Origin: a gamma proteobacterium symbiont of Stewartia floridana
GTDB lineage: Bacteria > Pseudomonadota > Gammaproteobacteria > Chromatiales > Chromatiaceae
Direction: 5' to 3'
Length of the DNA: 64,000 bases
NCBI GenBank assembly: GCA_003676145.1
Contig: NAUB01000018.1
Location: 124,001-188,000 of the forward strand
The notes below the pieces were generated by a model. It had not been told where the DNA came from. It did no database searches and saw nothing but the letters and a program-made list of their open reading frames with translations. Each line of letters starts with the position of its first letter. Position 1 is the stretch's first letter. Positions 36,227-45,506 of the stretch are shown here, one piece after another. Made by a program: the position numbers and the translations under genes.

Positions 36227-38065
36227 TTAATAACTGTTCGATCCCAGTTCCTGGCGGCCGTACAGGGTACTGTAGAGGCCATTGTTCTCGATCAGTTCAT
36301 CATGCCGTCCCTCTTCGACCACCAGCCCATCTTCAAACACCAGCACCCGATCCGCCTGTTTCACGGCGCTCAACCGGTGTGCAATGATGATCGTTGTACG
36401 CCCGTCGAGAAACGTCTGCAGAGCCGAGTGAAGGTTACCTTCTGTGGTGGTGTCGAGTGCCGATGTGGCTTCATCGAGTATCACCACGCTGGGATCGGTG
36501 AGGACCATTCGGGCAATGGCCAGGCGTTGCCGTTGACCACCGGAGAGTCTGACGCCAAAGCGGCCGACCAGGGTTTCCAATCCCTGTTCCATCTCCATGA
36601 CGGTATTTTTCAGCTGTGCAATCTCCAGTGCCTGCCAGAGCTTTTCATCGTCAATATCCCGTCCAAGGGTGAGATTGATCCTGACGCTGTCGTTCAGTAG
36701 CGCCGGGTGTTGCAGGACGGTGGCCACATGGTCGCGAACGATGTCCATACCGATCTCTTCAACCGGTACATCATCGAAATAGACATGACCGGATTTTACC
36801 GGGTAGAGACCGAGAATGATCTGTACCAGGGTGGTCTTGCCACCACCACTGGCTCCCACAAAGGCGACTTTTTCACCGGCGGCGATGTTCAGCTCAACCC
36901 CGTTGAGTACCGGGGGGCCGTCGCCGTAGGCGAATTTCAGATCCTGCAGGCGCAGACTGACGGTTTTCTTTGCTTCGAACGGATTTTGCTTGTGCGGATA
37001 GCAGGGCTCCAGATCGACCTGCATCAAAGCATTGATTCGACTGAGTGCGGCCTGAGCGCCATTATAGGAATACTGAATGTTCAAGACCTCCTGAACCGGC
37101 CCCATCATGAACCAGAGGTAGGCGTAGACACCGAGCATTTCGCCAATGGTGAGATCCGACCAGAGCACCATGAACATACTGACACCGCGAAAGATATCGA
37201 AGCCGAACAGGAATATCATGAATGAGAGTCGGTTTGCCGCATCGCTTTTCCAGGTGAAGGCGGCAGAATGCTTCCGGATATTATCGGCCTTGTCGATAAT
37301 ACGGTGGATGTAGTGCCGTTCCCGGTTACTCGCTCTGATCTGCTGAATGGCATCCAGTGTCTCTTCCAGGGACTCCTGAAATGCTTGAAAGGCTGAGTTC
37401 TCGCGCTTTTTGAGATGTTTGACTTTGCGTCCGAATACTGTGGTGAAGTAGATCACCAAAGGATTGAGAAACAGGATGAACAGGGCCAGTGGCCAGTTGA
37501 TCCATAACAGCACCACGGCGGTACCGATGATGCTCAATGCCGCCACCAGGAATTTACTGGTGGTGACACTGACAAACTGGTCGACCGCTTCCAGGTCAGT
37601 GACCAGGTGAGAAGCGACCGTACCACTGCCCATGGTTTCATATGAGGACATGGAGATCCGTTCCAGCCGATGCAGCAGATCCCGGCGGATATGGAAAATC
37701 ACATCCTTGGCGATGCGAGTGAACTGCCAGGTCTGCCAGACGCCAAAAATGAGCGCAAAAATACGCAGGATCAGGGTTAAAACCAGGATTGCCATGATAT
37801 AGAGCACCGGACCATGCCAGTGCTCCGGAAAGAGACCGTTCATGATACCCACCGCGGTACCGGGCTGATTGAGCAGCACTTCATCAACCAGGAGTGGAAT
37901 CAGCAGTGGTACCGGAACGGCAGCGACAGCTCCCAGGATGGCAATCAGGTTGGCGGCGATCAGCTCCCGACGATGCTGAAACACCATCTGGGTGAGCTCG
38001 CTCCAGCGGTAACTCTTTTCCCTTACAGCAGGTGCTGAGGCTATCGGATCGGCATCAATACTCAT
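36227..38065 (-). CDS. ABC exporter, membrane and ATPase domains fused (MsbA-like)
   Basis: A 612-residue half-transporter that should dimerise. Six membrane helices (about 35-320) precede an ATPase domain (about 360-600) with Walker A GASGGGKTT, signature LSGGQRQR, Walker B VVILDEATSALD and switch H in IAHRLSA. The family exports lipids, peptides or drugs; no neighbour identifies the substrate. Its N-terminal end overlaps the 158-residue exported-protein gene by 11 nt on the same strand, so the two are likely co-expressed. Confidence 0.94.
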   Translation of the reverse strand: MSIDADPIASAPAVREKSYRWSELTQMVFQHRRELIAANLIAILGAVAAVPVPLLIPLLVDEVLLNQPGTAVGIMNGLFPEHWHGPVLYIMAILVLTLILRIFALIFGVWQTWQFTRIAKDVIFHIRRDLLHRLERISMSSYETMGSGTVASHLVTDLEAVDQFVSVTTSKFLVAALSIIGTAVVLLWINWPLALFILFLNPLVIYFTTVFGRKVKHLKKRENSAFQAFQESLEETLDAIQQIRASNRERHYIHRIIDKADNIRKHSAAFTWKSDAANRLSFMIFLFGFDIFRGVSMFMVLWSDLTIGEMLGVYAYLWFMMGPVQEVLNIQYSYNGAQAALSRINALMQVDLEPCYPHKQNPFEAKKTVSLRLQDLKFAYGDGPPVLNGVELNIAAGEKVAFVGASGGGKTTLVQIILGLYPVKSGHVYFDDVPVEEIGMDIVRDHVATVLQHPALLNDSVRINLTLGRDIDDEKLWQALEIAQLKNTVMEMEQGLETLVGRFGVRLSGGQRQRLAIARMVLTDPSVVILDEATSALDTTTEGNLHSALQTFLDGRTTIIIAHRLSAVKQADRVLVFEDGLVVEEGRHDELIENNGLYSTLYGRQELGSNSY

Positions 38066-38531
38066 AACAGCGAAGTCTGGCCTTCATTCGTCGTAGCGCC
38101 TCAATCCGGTTCTGTGCTTCACTGACCCGATCCTGTTCGTAGAATTCTGCCGCGCCTGAATAACCCAGGTAGGCGAGTGCGCCTGGGGCCCAAACCGCAC
38201 CAACAAAAATCGAAGCGCCGGCATACGGGTCTTCATAGAACCCGGGTTTGGCGCTGTAAGTATCGTTTTCAAGCGTGGCTAGCTGCTGATCCAACTGGCG
38301 GCAATTCAGTCTCTCATCACCGGCTTCAAAGGTTGGTCCCATCGGGCGTGGATAGAATGGGGTCTCACTGCGGTCGGCAGGTTGGCTCGATGCCGTCTGT
38401 TCGGATGTACCGGTTGAACTTGTTAACAGGGGATCGATCGGGCTGGGATGATTTTTGATTTCAGCCAACAGATTGGATGAAAAGAGTACCAGAAGGGTAG
38501 AGATCATGAGTTTGAGTGGGATTGTTTGCAT
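38055..38531 (-). CDS. Small exported protein of unknown function
   Basis: A 158-residue protein with a signal peptide (about 1-23, cut likely after LLAE) and a Ser/Thr/Pro-rich stretch (about 28-70), then a C-terminal part with CRQLDQQLATLEND, an Ala/Gly-rich hydrophobic segment (about 105-125) and EAQNRIEALRRMKARLRCYEY. Two cysteines (near 77 and 155) could form a disulfide. I do not recognise the family. It overlaps the start of the ABC exporter by 11 nt, which suggests a joint role, for example in envelope export. Confidence 0.8.
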   Translation of the reverse strand: MQTIPLKLMISTLLVLFSSNLLAEIKNHPSPIDPLLTSSTGTSEQTASSQPADRSETPFYPRPMGPTFEAGDERLNCRQLDQQLATLENDTYSAKPGFYEDPYAGASIFVGAVWAPGALAYLGYSGAAEFYEQDRVSEAQNRIEALRRMKARLRCYEY

Positions 38532-38766
38532 GATAATTCACCTCCGGTGCACATTGATCAGCCAAGTATTCAGCTTGTATTCGTGAAAAAACATGCATTT
38601 TGCGAGCCAAAATTTCGGATTCAACGACTGAAATCCTCGCTTTTTGAATAGGCTACAAGTCAGGTTTCTAGCCGGTCGTCGTAAAGGATGAGGTCTGCCC
38701 CATGACTGCCGGCAATCCGTCAATACACGCCTGGAATGGGATCAGAGGTCAGTGGTGTGACCAGCC

Positions 38767-41226
38767 TCAGAGCACTGACTCATTGAAATCGTAGATCAGA
38801 TTGCTCTCCGGTCTCTGTACAAAGTTGCCCTGTACGTAGTCGGCGCCGCTGCTCCACAACAGAGCAATACTGCGAGGATCCTCTACCTGGGGAGCAATCA
38901 CCTTGATGTTGCGCCCATGCACCATTTCAACCAGCTCTTTTACCTCATCCCCGGCATCGAGCAGGAGACTTCTGTCCAGTTTGATGTAACTGATCGGCAA
39001 ATGTTGCAGTACCCGCTCGGTTTCCGGGTTTAAAGAGACCCGGGTCAAGAGGGTGGAGATACCCATTTTGCGCAACACTTCGAAACAGATCTTCGCCGAT
39101 TTCATCGACTTGGCTACTTCGTGGATATTGAATTCGAAAGTCAGTGTGTTTTTGGTCAATTGCCCGCTTCGCACCTTGTCTTTCAACCAGGTCAGTCGTT
39201 CCATGTTGTCCAGCAGGTCGGCTGATTGAGAGACGAACAGATGCAGTGGCGTACCCTGTTTGCGGTGTTCGTTGATCACGGCTACGGCGCGTCGGGTTGT
39301 CCACTGGTCCACCTTACTGATCAGACCGGCTTCTTCCGCGGCCGGTATGAAATCGGCAGCGGCATGCAGGTTTCCGTCAGGTTCCTGCAACCTCAGCAGG
39401 GTCTGGTAGTGGGCGAGGGTGGATCCCTGCAGAGCGACCACGGGCTGGAAGAAGACTTCAAAATAGTCCTCATCCAGGGCTTTCAGGATCAATGCCTCCA
39501 TGTCGTGGGCTTTGTCCTCTTCACTCGCGCTCTTTTTCTCAGGAATAAAGACTTTTACCTGATTACCGCCCGCTTCAGTGGCCTGACGGCTGGCGATCTG
39601 GGCATGTGCAATGATTGCCCGGGAATCCTGATTGCCCGGTTCCACCGGGTAGATGCCGATGCTGAGGGTTACACCAAGGGTGGTGTTTTCAACTTCGATG
39701 ATCTGCTGGCTGAGGTGCTTGCATAGGTTTTCGCCAAGTGCCGTCAGTGCTGCCTGATCGCTGCGCATGACGAGCAGACTCAGGCTGCTGTTCCCAAAGC
39801 GGGTCAGAATATCCTGTGATATCAGCTGGCTTTTTAGGTGTTTGGCGACTTCGGCGAGCACCACGTCAAGCCCACCGATGCCGACCGAGGCAACCAGATC
39901 TTCCGGTTTGTCGATCTTCAGAAAAAATACCCCGGTCACCTCGTTGAGGGCTGAATCCGCCAGCAGGAGCGCATCCAGTCGTTCCAGAAGATAGTTTCTG
40001 CTGTGCAGACCGATCTCTTTTTCGTTGCGGAAGTGGCCTGGTAAACGGTGACTGAGCTGACTGGCGCGGCGTATCCTGTTGGTTACCGTGCTGATCAGAT
40101 GTTTCGGGGCGATCGGTTTGGAGAGAAAGTCTTCACCGCCAAAGCTCAATGCCGCCAGCTGTTTATCCAGATCCTGTTCACCGGAGAGGAAGACGATCGG
40201 TATGTCGACATATTCATTCTGCTCTCTGATTACCGCCGTCAGTTCAGAACCACTGGCTCCCGGCATGTAGAGATCCATCAGAATCAGGTCCGGTTTGAAC
40301 TCGTTCAGTGCATCCATGACATTGAGGGGGTCGGTGACGCTTTGGCAATCAAAATTGGCTTTGCTGAGTATCGCGTCGGCAAAATCTGCCTGGGCAGGAT
40401 CATCCTCAACGATCAAAATCCGATAATTCTTGTGGGTACCGGCGGTGGAGAGCTCTTCAATCCGCTTCGCCACCAGATAGGGGTCAACCGGTTTGGACCA
40501 GTATCCGCAGGCATCGACCCGCATCGCAGCCAACCTGGTCTTGAGGTCCGGTGAATCGGCGATAAAGGCCACCGGAAGGCCGGGAAGACCATTGCTCTTA
40601 TTCCATAGTCCACCCGATTTCGATTCGGGAAAGAGCTCATCGAGCATCTCGACATGGCTGATCAGAAAATCGGCCTCATTGGGATCCAGGTCGTAGTGAT
40701 GGATGATGTCGGCCGGTGTATCGACCAGTACGGCTTCCAGGTTTTTGGCTTGAAAGTTTCTCATCAAACCTGCGGCCAGGGACTCTTCTATGCCCAGCAG
40801 ATAGACTTTATGCTCTCCGTTGAGTCGCTGGCCATCTTCCGCAGGAGCCTCTTGCTGCTTACTCGCCAGCGCTTCGGCCTGTTGGTTGCAGGCTTGTATC
40901 GAGGCGTCTTTAAACGCATGAATCAGTCCGTCGAGGGCCACAACGTCATCGTGTTGGGGCTTCAGGCCGGTGTTATGGTAGTCGCTCAGATGACCGATCA
41001 GTGAGTTACCGCTCTGGGTGATCTGCGGCACACCAAACTTGGTGCCCGATTCCGCAAGGGTGGCGATTCGTTCGATCAGGTTGTCAATCAGGTCCCCTTT
41101 CCAGTCGCTTTGTACCAGTTGATGCCAGTTTTCCAGGATCGCAGAGATCCTGCCCGGTACCTGATTGAGGAAGGATTCGATCAGGCTTGTGCTGGCGGCT
41201 GTCTTACTGGAAATATCACTGCTCAT
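38767..41226 (-). CDS. Response regulator-GGDEF-EAL protein with degenerate catalytic motifs
   Basis: An 819-residue cytoplasmic protein. Region 15-85 looks like a phosphotransfer (Hpt) domain in which the phospho-histidine is missing (IATLAESGTKFG). A first receiver-like domain (about 138-255) lacks the phospho-aspartate; a second (about 268-385) keeps it as D318 in LILMDLYMPG. The GGDEF domain (about 400-560) has GNSSL (478-482) in place of GGDEF, and the EAL domain (about 575-815) has QTL in YQTLLR (607-612) in place of EAL. Neither cyclase nor phosphodiesterase activity is expected, so it is probably a c-di-GMP receptor controlled by phosphorylation, like FimX. ATG 41226 is preferred over an upstream TTG. 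Confidence 0.92.
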   Translation of the reverse strand: MSSDISSKTAASTSLIESFLNQVPGRISAILENWHQLVQSDWKGDLIDNLIERIATLAESGTKFGVPQITQSGNSLIGHLSDYHNTGLKPQHDDVVALDGLIHAFKDASIQACNQQAEALASKQQEAPAEDGQRLNGEHKVYLLGIEESLAAGLMRNFQAKNLEAVLVDTPADIIHHYDLDPNEADFLISHVEMLDELFPESKSGGLWNKSNGLPGLPVAFIADSPDLKTRLAAMRVDACGYWSKPVDPYLVAKRIEELSTAGTHKNYRILIVEDDPAQADFADAILSKANFDCQSVTDPLNVMDALNEFKPDLILMDLYMPGASGSELTAVIREQNEYVDIPIVFLSGEQDLDKQLAALSFGGEDFLSKPIAPKHLISTVTNRIRRASQLSHRLPGHFRNEKEIGLHSRNYLLERLDALLLADSALNEVTGVFFLKIDKPEDLVASVGIGGLDVVLAEVAKHLKSQLISQDILTRFGNSSLSLLVMRSDQAALTALGENLCKHLSQQIIEVENTTLGVTLSIGIYPVEPGNQDSRAIIAHAQIASRQATEAGGNQVKVFIPEKKSASEEDKAHDMEALILKALDEDYFEVFFQPVVALQGSTLAHYQTLLRLQEPDGNLHAAADFIPAAEEAGLISKVDQWTTRRAVAVINEHRKQGTPLHLFVSQSADLLDNMERLTWLKDKVRSGQLTKNTLTFEFNIHEVAKSMKSAKICFEVLRKMGISTLLTRVSLNPETERVLQHLPISYIKLDRSLLLDAGDEVKELVEMVHGRNIKVIAPQVEDPRSIALLWSSGADYVQGNFVQRPESNLIYDFNESVL

Positions 41227-41491
41227 AGGGATCGAGTCTTTAGCCCAGGGTTGATGACGAACGAATAGTTGGCGCAAAAACCGTTATGAGGCGGTGTGGC
41301 CATCCTTTCAGGAAACTTAAGCTATCCAAAGTGCTACCTTTGGTATTAGGTCTAACTGTCTGTCTCTAATTGAGAATAATAACGTTTTGTCGTGTTCGCC
41401 GAAAGGGGGGATATGATCCATAGGCCGCTTTTTTAGAGATTTTCACAACTCTGTGGAGATAGAGTGGCAATCTCTCTGATTACACAATGAT

Positions 41492-42214
41492 TCAAGCAAA
41501 CGGTTGATCGCTGAGTGGAGAGAGTTCAGTGATCCGATACCGGTCCTCTTCAACCTCCCAAATGATGTTGAAATCGTAGAGCCGCATGCCGAATCGGTTA
41601 CGTTTTTCCTGCTCAAGATAGGATGGACGGGGATTGTTGGCCAAGATCTGGTAAATCAGCCGTTTCAGGCGGGTAACCTGTTCAGCTGAGTACTTTTCCA
41701 ACTCAGACTCGGCTTGTTGGCTGAAACTGAGTTGGATCGCTCTGCCGGGTGGTGTCGGTGCAAAGCCGGCCGCAGCATCCGGGATGGCGTCGGAGTAGGG
41801 TACATAGGGCTTGATATCGAGCACGGGGGTGCCATCCAACAGATCCACCCCGCCCAGTTTCAGTTTGATCTGTTGTGCCGAGATATCCAGATCGATCAGC
41901 TTCACCACAGAGAGTCCAATGGGATTGGGCCGAAATGGGCTGCGAGTGGCAAACACCCCGACACGCTGGTTTCCGCCAAGCCTTGGGGGGCGCACAGTCG
42001 GTTTCCACTGATCCCTGATCGCTGCGTGAAAGACGAAGCTGAGCCATAAATGTGAATAGCCCTCGATATCACGAAACGCCTCGGCACGATTGTAGGGTGG
42101 CAGGATCGTCAATATCGCCTCGGCCTCAGGGATCAGCCCCGACTGACGCGGGATACCGAACTTCTCCTTGAAGCAGGATTGGATAATACCGATGGGCTCG
42201 AATTCAAATTTCAT
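41492..42214 (-). CDS. trmO: tRNA (N6-threonylcarbamoyladenosine-37 N6)-methyltransferase TrmO
   Basis: TrmO methylates t6A37 of tRNA-Thr. The 240 residues hold the TsaA beta-barrel domain (about 5-150) with PIGIIQSCFKEKFGIPRQ, FRDIEGYSHLWLSFVF, GVFATRSPFRPNPIGLS and LDGTPVLDIKPYVPY, plus the C-terminal domain (about 165-240) typical of the gammaproteobacterial form. Its start overlaps the SDR gene by 4 nt, placing it last in a four-gene overlapping operon. Confidence 0.93.
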   Translation of the reverse strand: MKFEFEPIGIIQSCFKEKFGIPRQSGLIPEAEAILTILPPYNRAEAFRDIEGYSHLWLSFVFHAAIRDQWKPTVRPPRLGGNQRVGVFATRSPFRPNPIGLSVVKLIDLDISAQQIKLKLGGVDLLDGTPVLDIKPYVPYSDAIPDAAAGFAPTPPGRAIQLSFSQQAESELEKYSAEQVTRLKRLIYQILANNPRPSYLEQEKRNRFGMRLYDFNIIWEVEEDRYRITELSPLSDQPFA

Positions 42215-42930
42215 GAGGGATTGAACTGGATCACTTTCTTCAGTGGATTGAGGTTGATCTCATCAAACACAGTGCCTGGGTGGGCATTCAGTACCCAATG
42301 GATTACCTCTGCGATATCCTCGACCCGCAGATGGTTTTCCGGCGCATCGCCCGGTCGGAAATCCAGTTCGTTGAAAAAATCACTGGCAACCATACCCGGA
42401 TTGACCAGGCAGACCCGGGCTCCACTGGTACTGCATTCAGCCCGCAGGGACTGGGCAAAACCACGCAGGGCAAATTTACAGGCGCTGTAGAGGCTGCCTC
42501 GCTTGCCACCGCTCAGGGCCGATTCGGAACCGATGATGATGACGTCACCCCGGCCGAGCTTCTTCAGCTGAGGTACCATCGCCCTGGCGATATAGATGTG
42601 CTGGGTCAGATTGACATCGATCATCTGGCGGATCTGCTGAAACGAGAACTCTTCCAGCGAACCGAATTGACCATACCCTGCATTCAGCACAACCCCGTCA
42701 AGATCCGGGTGGCAGTGAAGGAGTTCATTCAGGCGTTCAGGTAATCGCTCAAGATCGGACAGATCGATTGTTATTTTGTGAAACCGCTCTGGTGGATCTG
42801 TCCAGGCACTGAAATCCCGGCCCATACCGACAACCTCATGGCCCTGCTCAAGCAGGTATCGGCAGACGGCCTTGCCAATGCCATGGGTGGCACCGCTTAT
42901 CAGCAACTTGCGCCGAGCTTGATCACCCAT
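42211..42930 (-). CDS. Short-chain dehydrogenase/reductase
   Basis: A 239-residue classical SDR. The NAD(P)-binding GATHGIG lies at about 13-19, VVLNAGYG (NAG strand) near 82, and the catalytic Ser and YSACK (Tyr-x3-Lys) near 147-162. A GMGRD Arg after the second strand suggests NADP preference. The substrate cannot be inferred. Its ends overlap trmO (4 nt) and the nucleosidase-like gene (8 nt). Confidence 0.92.
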   Translation of the reverse strand: MGDQARRKLLISGATHGIGKAVCRYLLEQGHEVVGMGRDFSAWTDPPERFHKITIDLSDLERLPERLNELLHCHPDLDGVVLNAGYGQFGSLEEFSFQQIRQMIDVNLTQHIYIARAMVPQLKKLGRGDVIIIGSESALSGGKRGSLYSACKFALRGFAQSLRAECSTSGARVCLVNPGMVASDFFNELDFRPGDAPENHLRVEDIAEVIHWVLNAHPGTVFDEINLNPLKKVIQFNPS

Positions 42931-43522
42931 CTACAGCGACCCTCTCGATGAACTCCCTGATCAGGGAAATTTGATCTGTTATCAATTTGTTTACCCGTTT
43001 GGCGTTAATCGATTCAATTCCATGTTCGGGATTGTCAGAGACAACCTTGAGAATATGCACACGATGCAGAGGCGTTGTTGGCGTCAGCGACGCGAGGAAT
43101 CCTGAAGACTCCATATCATAGGCCATTTGTGGCTGGTAGACAGCCTGGGGTGATGAAACACAACTCAACGGCCCGTGGTGCTCCACAACTGTCTGTGGAC
43201 TCTGCAGTTTCCATTGCATACCGTCCGAGGTTAAAACCTGATCGGCAAGCAGCAGTTCTCCGATGGCCAGGGAGCCGTGGCCGCAAATCCCCAGATTGAT
43301 CCAGACCGGCTGACTTGCCTCAGGTGACATCTGTTGCAGATAGCTGACCGCTGGCGCTATCGATTTCAAACCGGGACCAGATACAGCCAGGTGAATGCCT
43401 TCTGCTTTATAGAGTGGGATGGCATCGACCGGTTGATGCCGTTGCAAGACAAAACACTTTATCAGTGGTTTGGCTTCTGCAGGCAGGGCAGTGAGCAGAT
43501 TCAGATGTCGCCTGTGTTGCAA
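42923..43522 (-). CDS. Nucleoside phosphorylase/nucleosidase-like protein
   Basis: A 199-residue protein of the purine nucleoside phosphorylase/MTA-SAH nucleosidase superfamily. It has LLTALPAEAKPL at the N-terminus, VSGPGLKS, INLGICGHGSLAIGELLLADQV, YDMESSGFLAS (catalytic glutamate stretch) and HILKVVSDN. It may remove a base from a nucleoside-containing metabolite; a hopanoid-associated phosphorylase is one alternative, but no hopanoid gene is here. The start is a TTG at 43522 inside the GT2 gene (22-nt overlap). No ATG is available before the domain. Confidence 0.82.
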   Translation of the reverse strand: MQHRRHLNLLTALPAEAKPLIKCFVLQRHQPVDAIPLYKAEGIHLAVSGPGLKSIAPAVSYLQQMSPEASQPVWINLGICGHGSLAIGELLLADQVLTSDGMQWKLQSPQTVVEHHGPLSCVSSPQAVYQPQMAYDMESSGFLASLTPTTPLHRVHILKVVSDNPEHGIESINAKRVNKLITDQISLIREFIERVAVDG

Positions 43523-44352
43523 GCTGGCAACTCCTGCTGATATTTGGCATGGATGGTCATGAAATGATCCGCGCGCTCCTGGTGGCCTCGCTTCTCGGCA
43601 CCCTTACTGAGTATCAGGCACTTCTTGCAGAGTACTTCGATGGCGGCGTACCGGTTGGCATGATTCAAGTCGTGGTTATCGAGCAGCTTCTGTAGCGCGT
43701 AGACCCGAAAACGGTCCATACCCCAGTGGTTCCGCGACAGCTGATCCTGGTGCCCGCCATACTTGACCACCAATGGTTTTTCTATGAAGTCCACCGCCTC
43801 CTTGGCGCAGATTCGAAGCCACAGATCGTAATCCTCACAGGCGGGCAGATGGGTGTCGAAGAGGCCGTACTCCTGAAAAACCGAATGGTGTATCAGCGCA
43901 GCCGATGGTGAGATCACGCATAACGGTAGACAGTGTTCAAAGATGTATCCGCCCTGTTTGGCGTGTTTGTTCATTTGATTCACCCGGACTCCGTTTCTGA
44001 TCCAGATTTCATCCGTGTGACTGATTCGAAGTTGAGGTGAGCGGTTCAGGCTCGCCATCTGCAGTTGCAGTTTTTCCGGCAGCCATGAATCATCAGAGTC
44101 GAGCAGTGCCAGCCATTCACCTTTGGCATGCCTGATTCCGCTATTGCGAGCATGGCTTACGCCAAAGTTGCTCTGCGGCAGATAGATCACATCCGGGTAG
44201 TCCCGCTCAACCACTGTTTTGGTCTCGTCATCGGAACCATCGTCAATCACGATCACTTCCAGAGGAGGTAGGGTTTGGGCGAATACGGAATCCAACGCCC
44301 GGGGCAGGGTGGAGGCGCGGTTGTAGGTGGGGATGATTACCGATACAGACAT
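43501..44352 (-). CDS. Family 2 glycosyltransferase
   Basis: A 283-residue cytosolic GT-A glycosyltransferase. SVIIPTYNRASTLPRALDSV is the nucleotide-sugar binding start, VIDDGSDDET the first acidic motif and ALLDSDDSW the DxD metal site; CEDYDLWLR carries the probable catalytic Asp. Donor and acceptor are unknown. It is first in an operon with the nucleosidase-like, SDR and trmO genes, and diverges from the sigma-like gene. Confidence 0.93.
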   Translation of the reverse strand: MSVSVIIPTYNRASTLPRALDSVFAQTLPPLEVIVIDDGSDDETKTVVERDYPDVIYLPQSNFGVSHARNSGIRHAKGEWLALLDSDDSWLPEKLQLQMASLNRSPQLRISHTDEIWIRNGVRVNQMNKHAKQGGYIFEHCLPLCVISPSAALIHHSVFQEYGLFDTHLPACEDYDLWLRICAKEAVDFIEKPLVVKYGGHQDQLSRNHWGMDRFRVYALQKLLDNHDLNHANRYAAIEVLCKKCLILSKGAEKRGHQERADHFMTIHAKYQQELPACNTGDI

Positions 44353-44523
44353 TCCTGAGAGCCTAACCTTTCAGCTTTCAGTTGTTAATATGTTTGTTGA
44401 AATTGTGAGGCAGGTAATAAAAAAACGATGTTTTAGAAATGCCCTTGGCCAGACAAACTGTGATTATTGCTTTATACTGGCAAATGGTGTTTGCCGTTTT
44501 AAGTGCTATAGAGGGATTACTAA

Positions 44524-45402
44524 GTGCTTATTTGGAAAAGGATTTTTCGGAACGTAATCTCTTACCTGCTTAGCGTGGGTAGACATGGAGCCTCTGCTAC
44601 AGTGAAATCGAGACGATTTGATACAGAAGCGGTACTAAAAAAGATCTTACAGCATGACAAAGAGGGATTCTCCTCTTTTTACGAACGGTATCGTGGGCGC
44701 GTCTACCGCTTTATCGTTCGTCAATACGGCACCAGTGAGTATGGCAAAGCGGCCTACTATTCAACCTGGCGGCATCTGGTTGTGGCCGGCGTCGACAGCA
44801 AGACCCCCAAAGAGTTAAAACTCTCTTTTTTTCAATATCTTGGTACGTCCGTGGGCTCATTGATGGCGGCCCAGCGTCTGCAAGAGCAGACCAACTATCT
44901 GCCGAGGGATATCGAGCAGGATGAAAACTGGAGTCTGGCCCTGATCGAGCATATGAAGCAGTTGGGTGATGATCAGAAACGCTACTTCCTTTTCAAACAC
45001 GAAATAGGCATCAGTGAAGCGGCGATCGCGCGGACATTCAGCGTCAAAAGAAAGGCTGTTCATGCCTGTATCGATGCGGCTGAAGAGACCCTCAAGAGCA
45101 GTCTGCATGAGGCCGGAATGCCACACAAACTCTCATTGGAAAAGGTCTACCGGGAGAGTCGGGTAGTAAAGCCGCCGCACTCCTGGGATAAAGAGATACT
45201 CGAATCGTTCGACATGTGGATCAGGCAGACGGATGGCCCAGCCAGCAGAGCGGTCAAACGTGAAGAGCCACAGAGTGGTGAGGGCCTTGCCGGAAAGTGG
45301 CATCAACTTCGCGATCAAGTGAAAAACAAGCTTTCATCCTTGAACAGAAAGTCACCGGCAAAACAGAGTCGGGATCGCAAGCTTTCGTCATCACACAACT
45401 GA
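44524..45402 (+). CDS. ECF-type sigma-factor-like protein
   Basis: A 292-residue protein resembling an extracytoplasmic-function sigma factor. A region-2-like segment (about 45-90: FSSFYERYRGRVYRFIVRQYG, then AYYSTWRHLV) and a region-4-like helix-turn-helix (about 155-195: ISEAAIARTFSVKRKAVHACI) are separated by a helical linker; a 90-residue basic, Ser/Lys-rich tail follows. Start is GTG 44524 behind GAGGG. No anti-sigma gene is adjacent. The sequence is divergent, so true sigma activity is an inference. Confidence 0.78.
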   Translation: MLIWKRIFRNVISYLLSVGRHGASATVKSRRFDTEAVLKKILQHDKEGFSSFYERYRGRVYRFIVRQYGTSEYGKAAYYSTWRHLVVAGVDSKTPKELKLSFFQYLGTSVGSLMAAQRLQEQTNYLPRDIEQDENWSLALIEHMKQLGDDQKRYFLFKHEIGISEAAIARTFSVKRKAVHACIDAAEETLKSSLHEAGMPHKLSLEKVYRESRVVKPPHSWDKEILESFDMWIRQTDGPASRAVKREEPQSGEGLAGKWHQLRDQVKNKLSSLNRKSPAKQSRDRKLSSSHN

Positions 45403-45506
45403 ACTTCAAGATTGATCGATGCGACCATCCTCTGCGCATTGACAGTAACTCCAATTATTCCGGACAGGCCCAAACGATCGGGCTGCCGGGTTGATAGAAG
45501 AGCATC

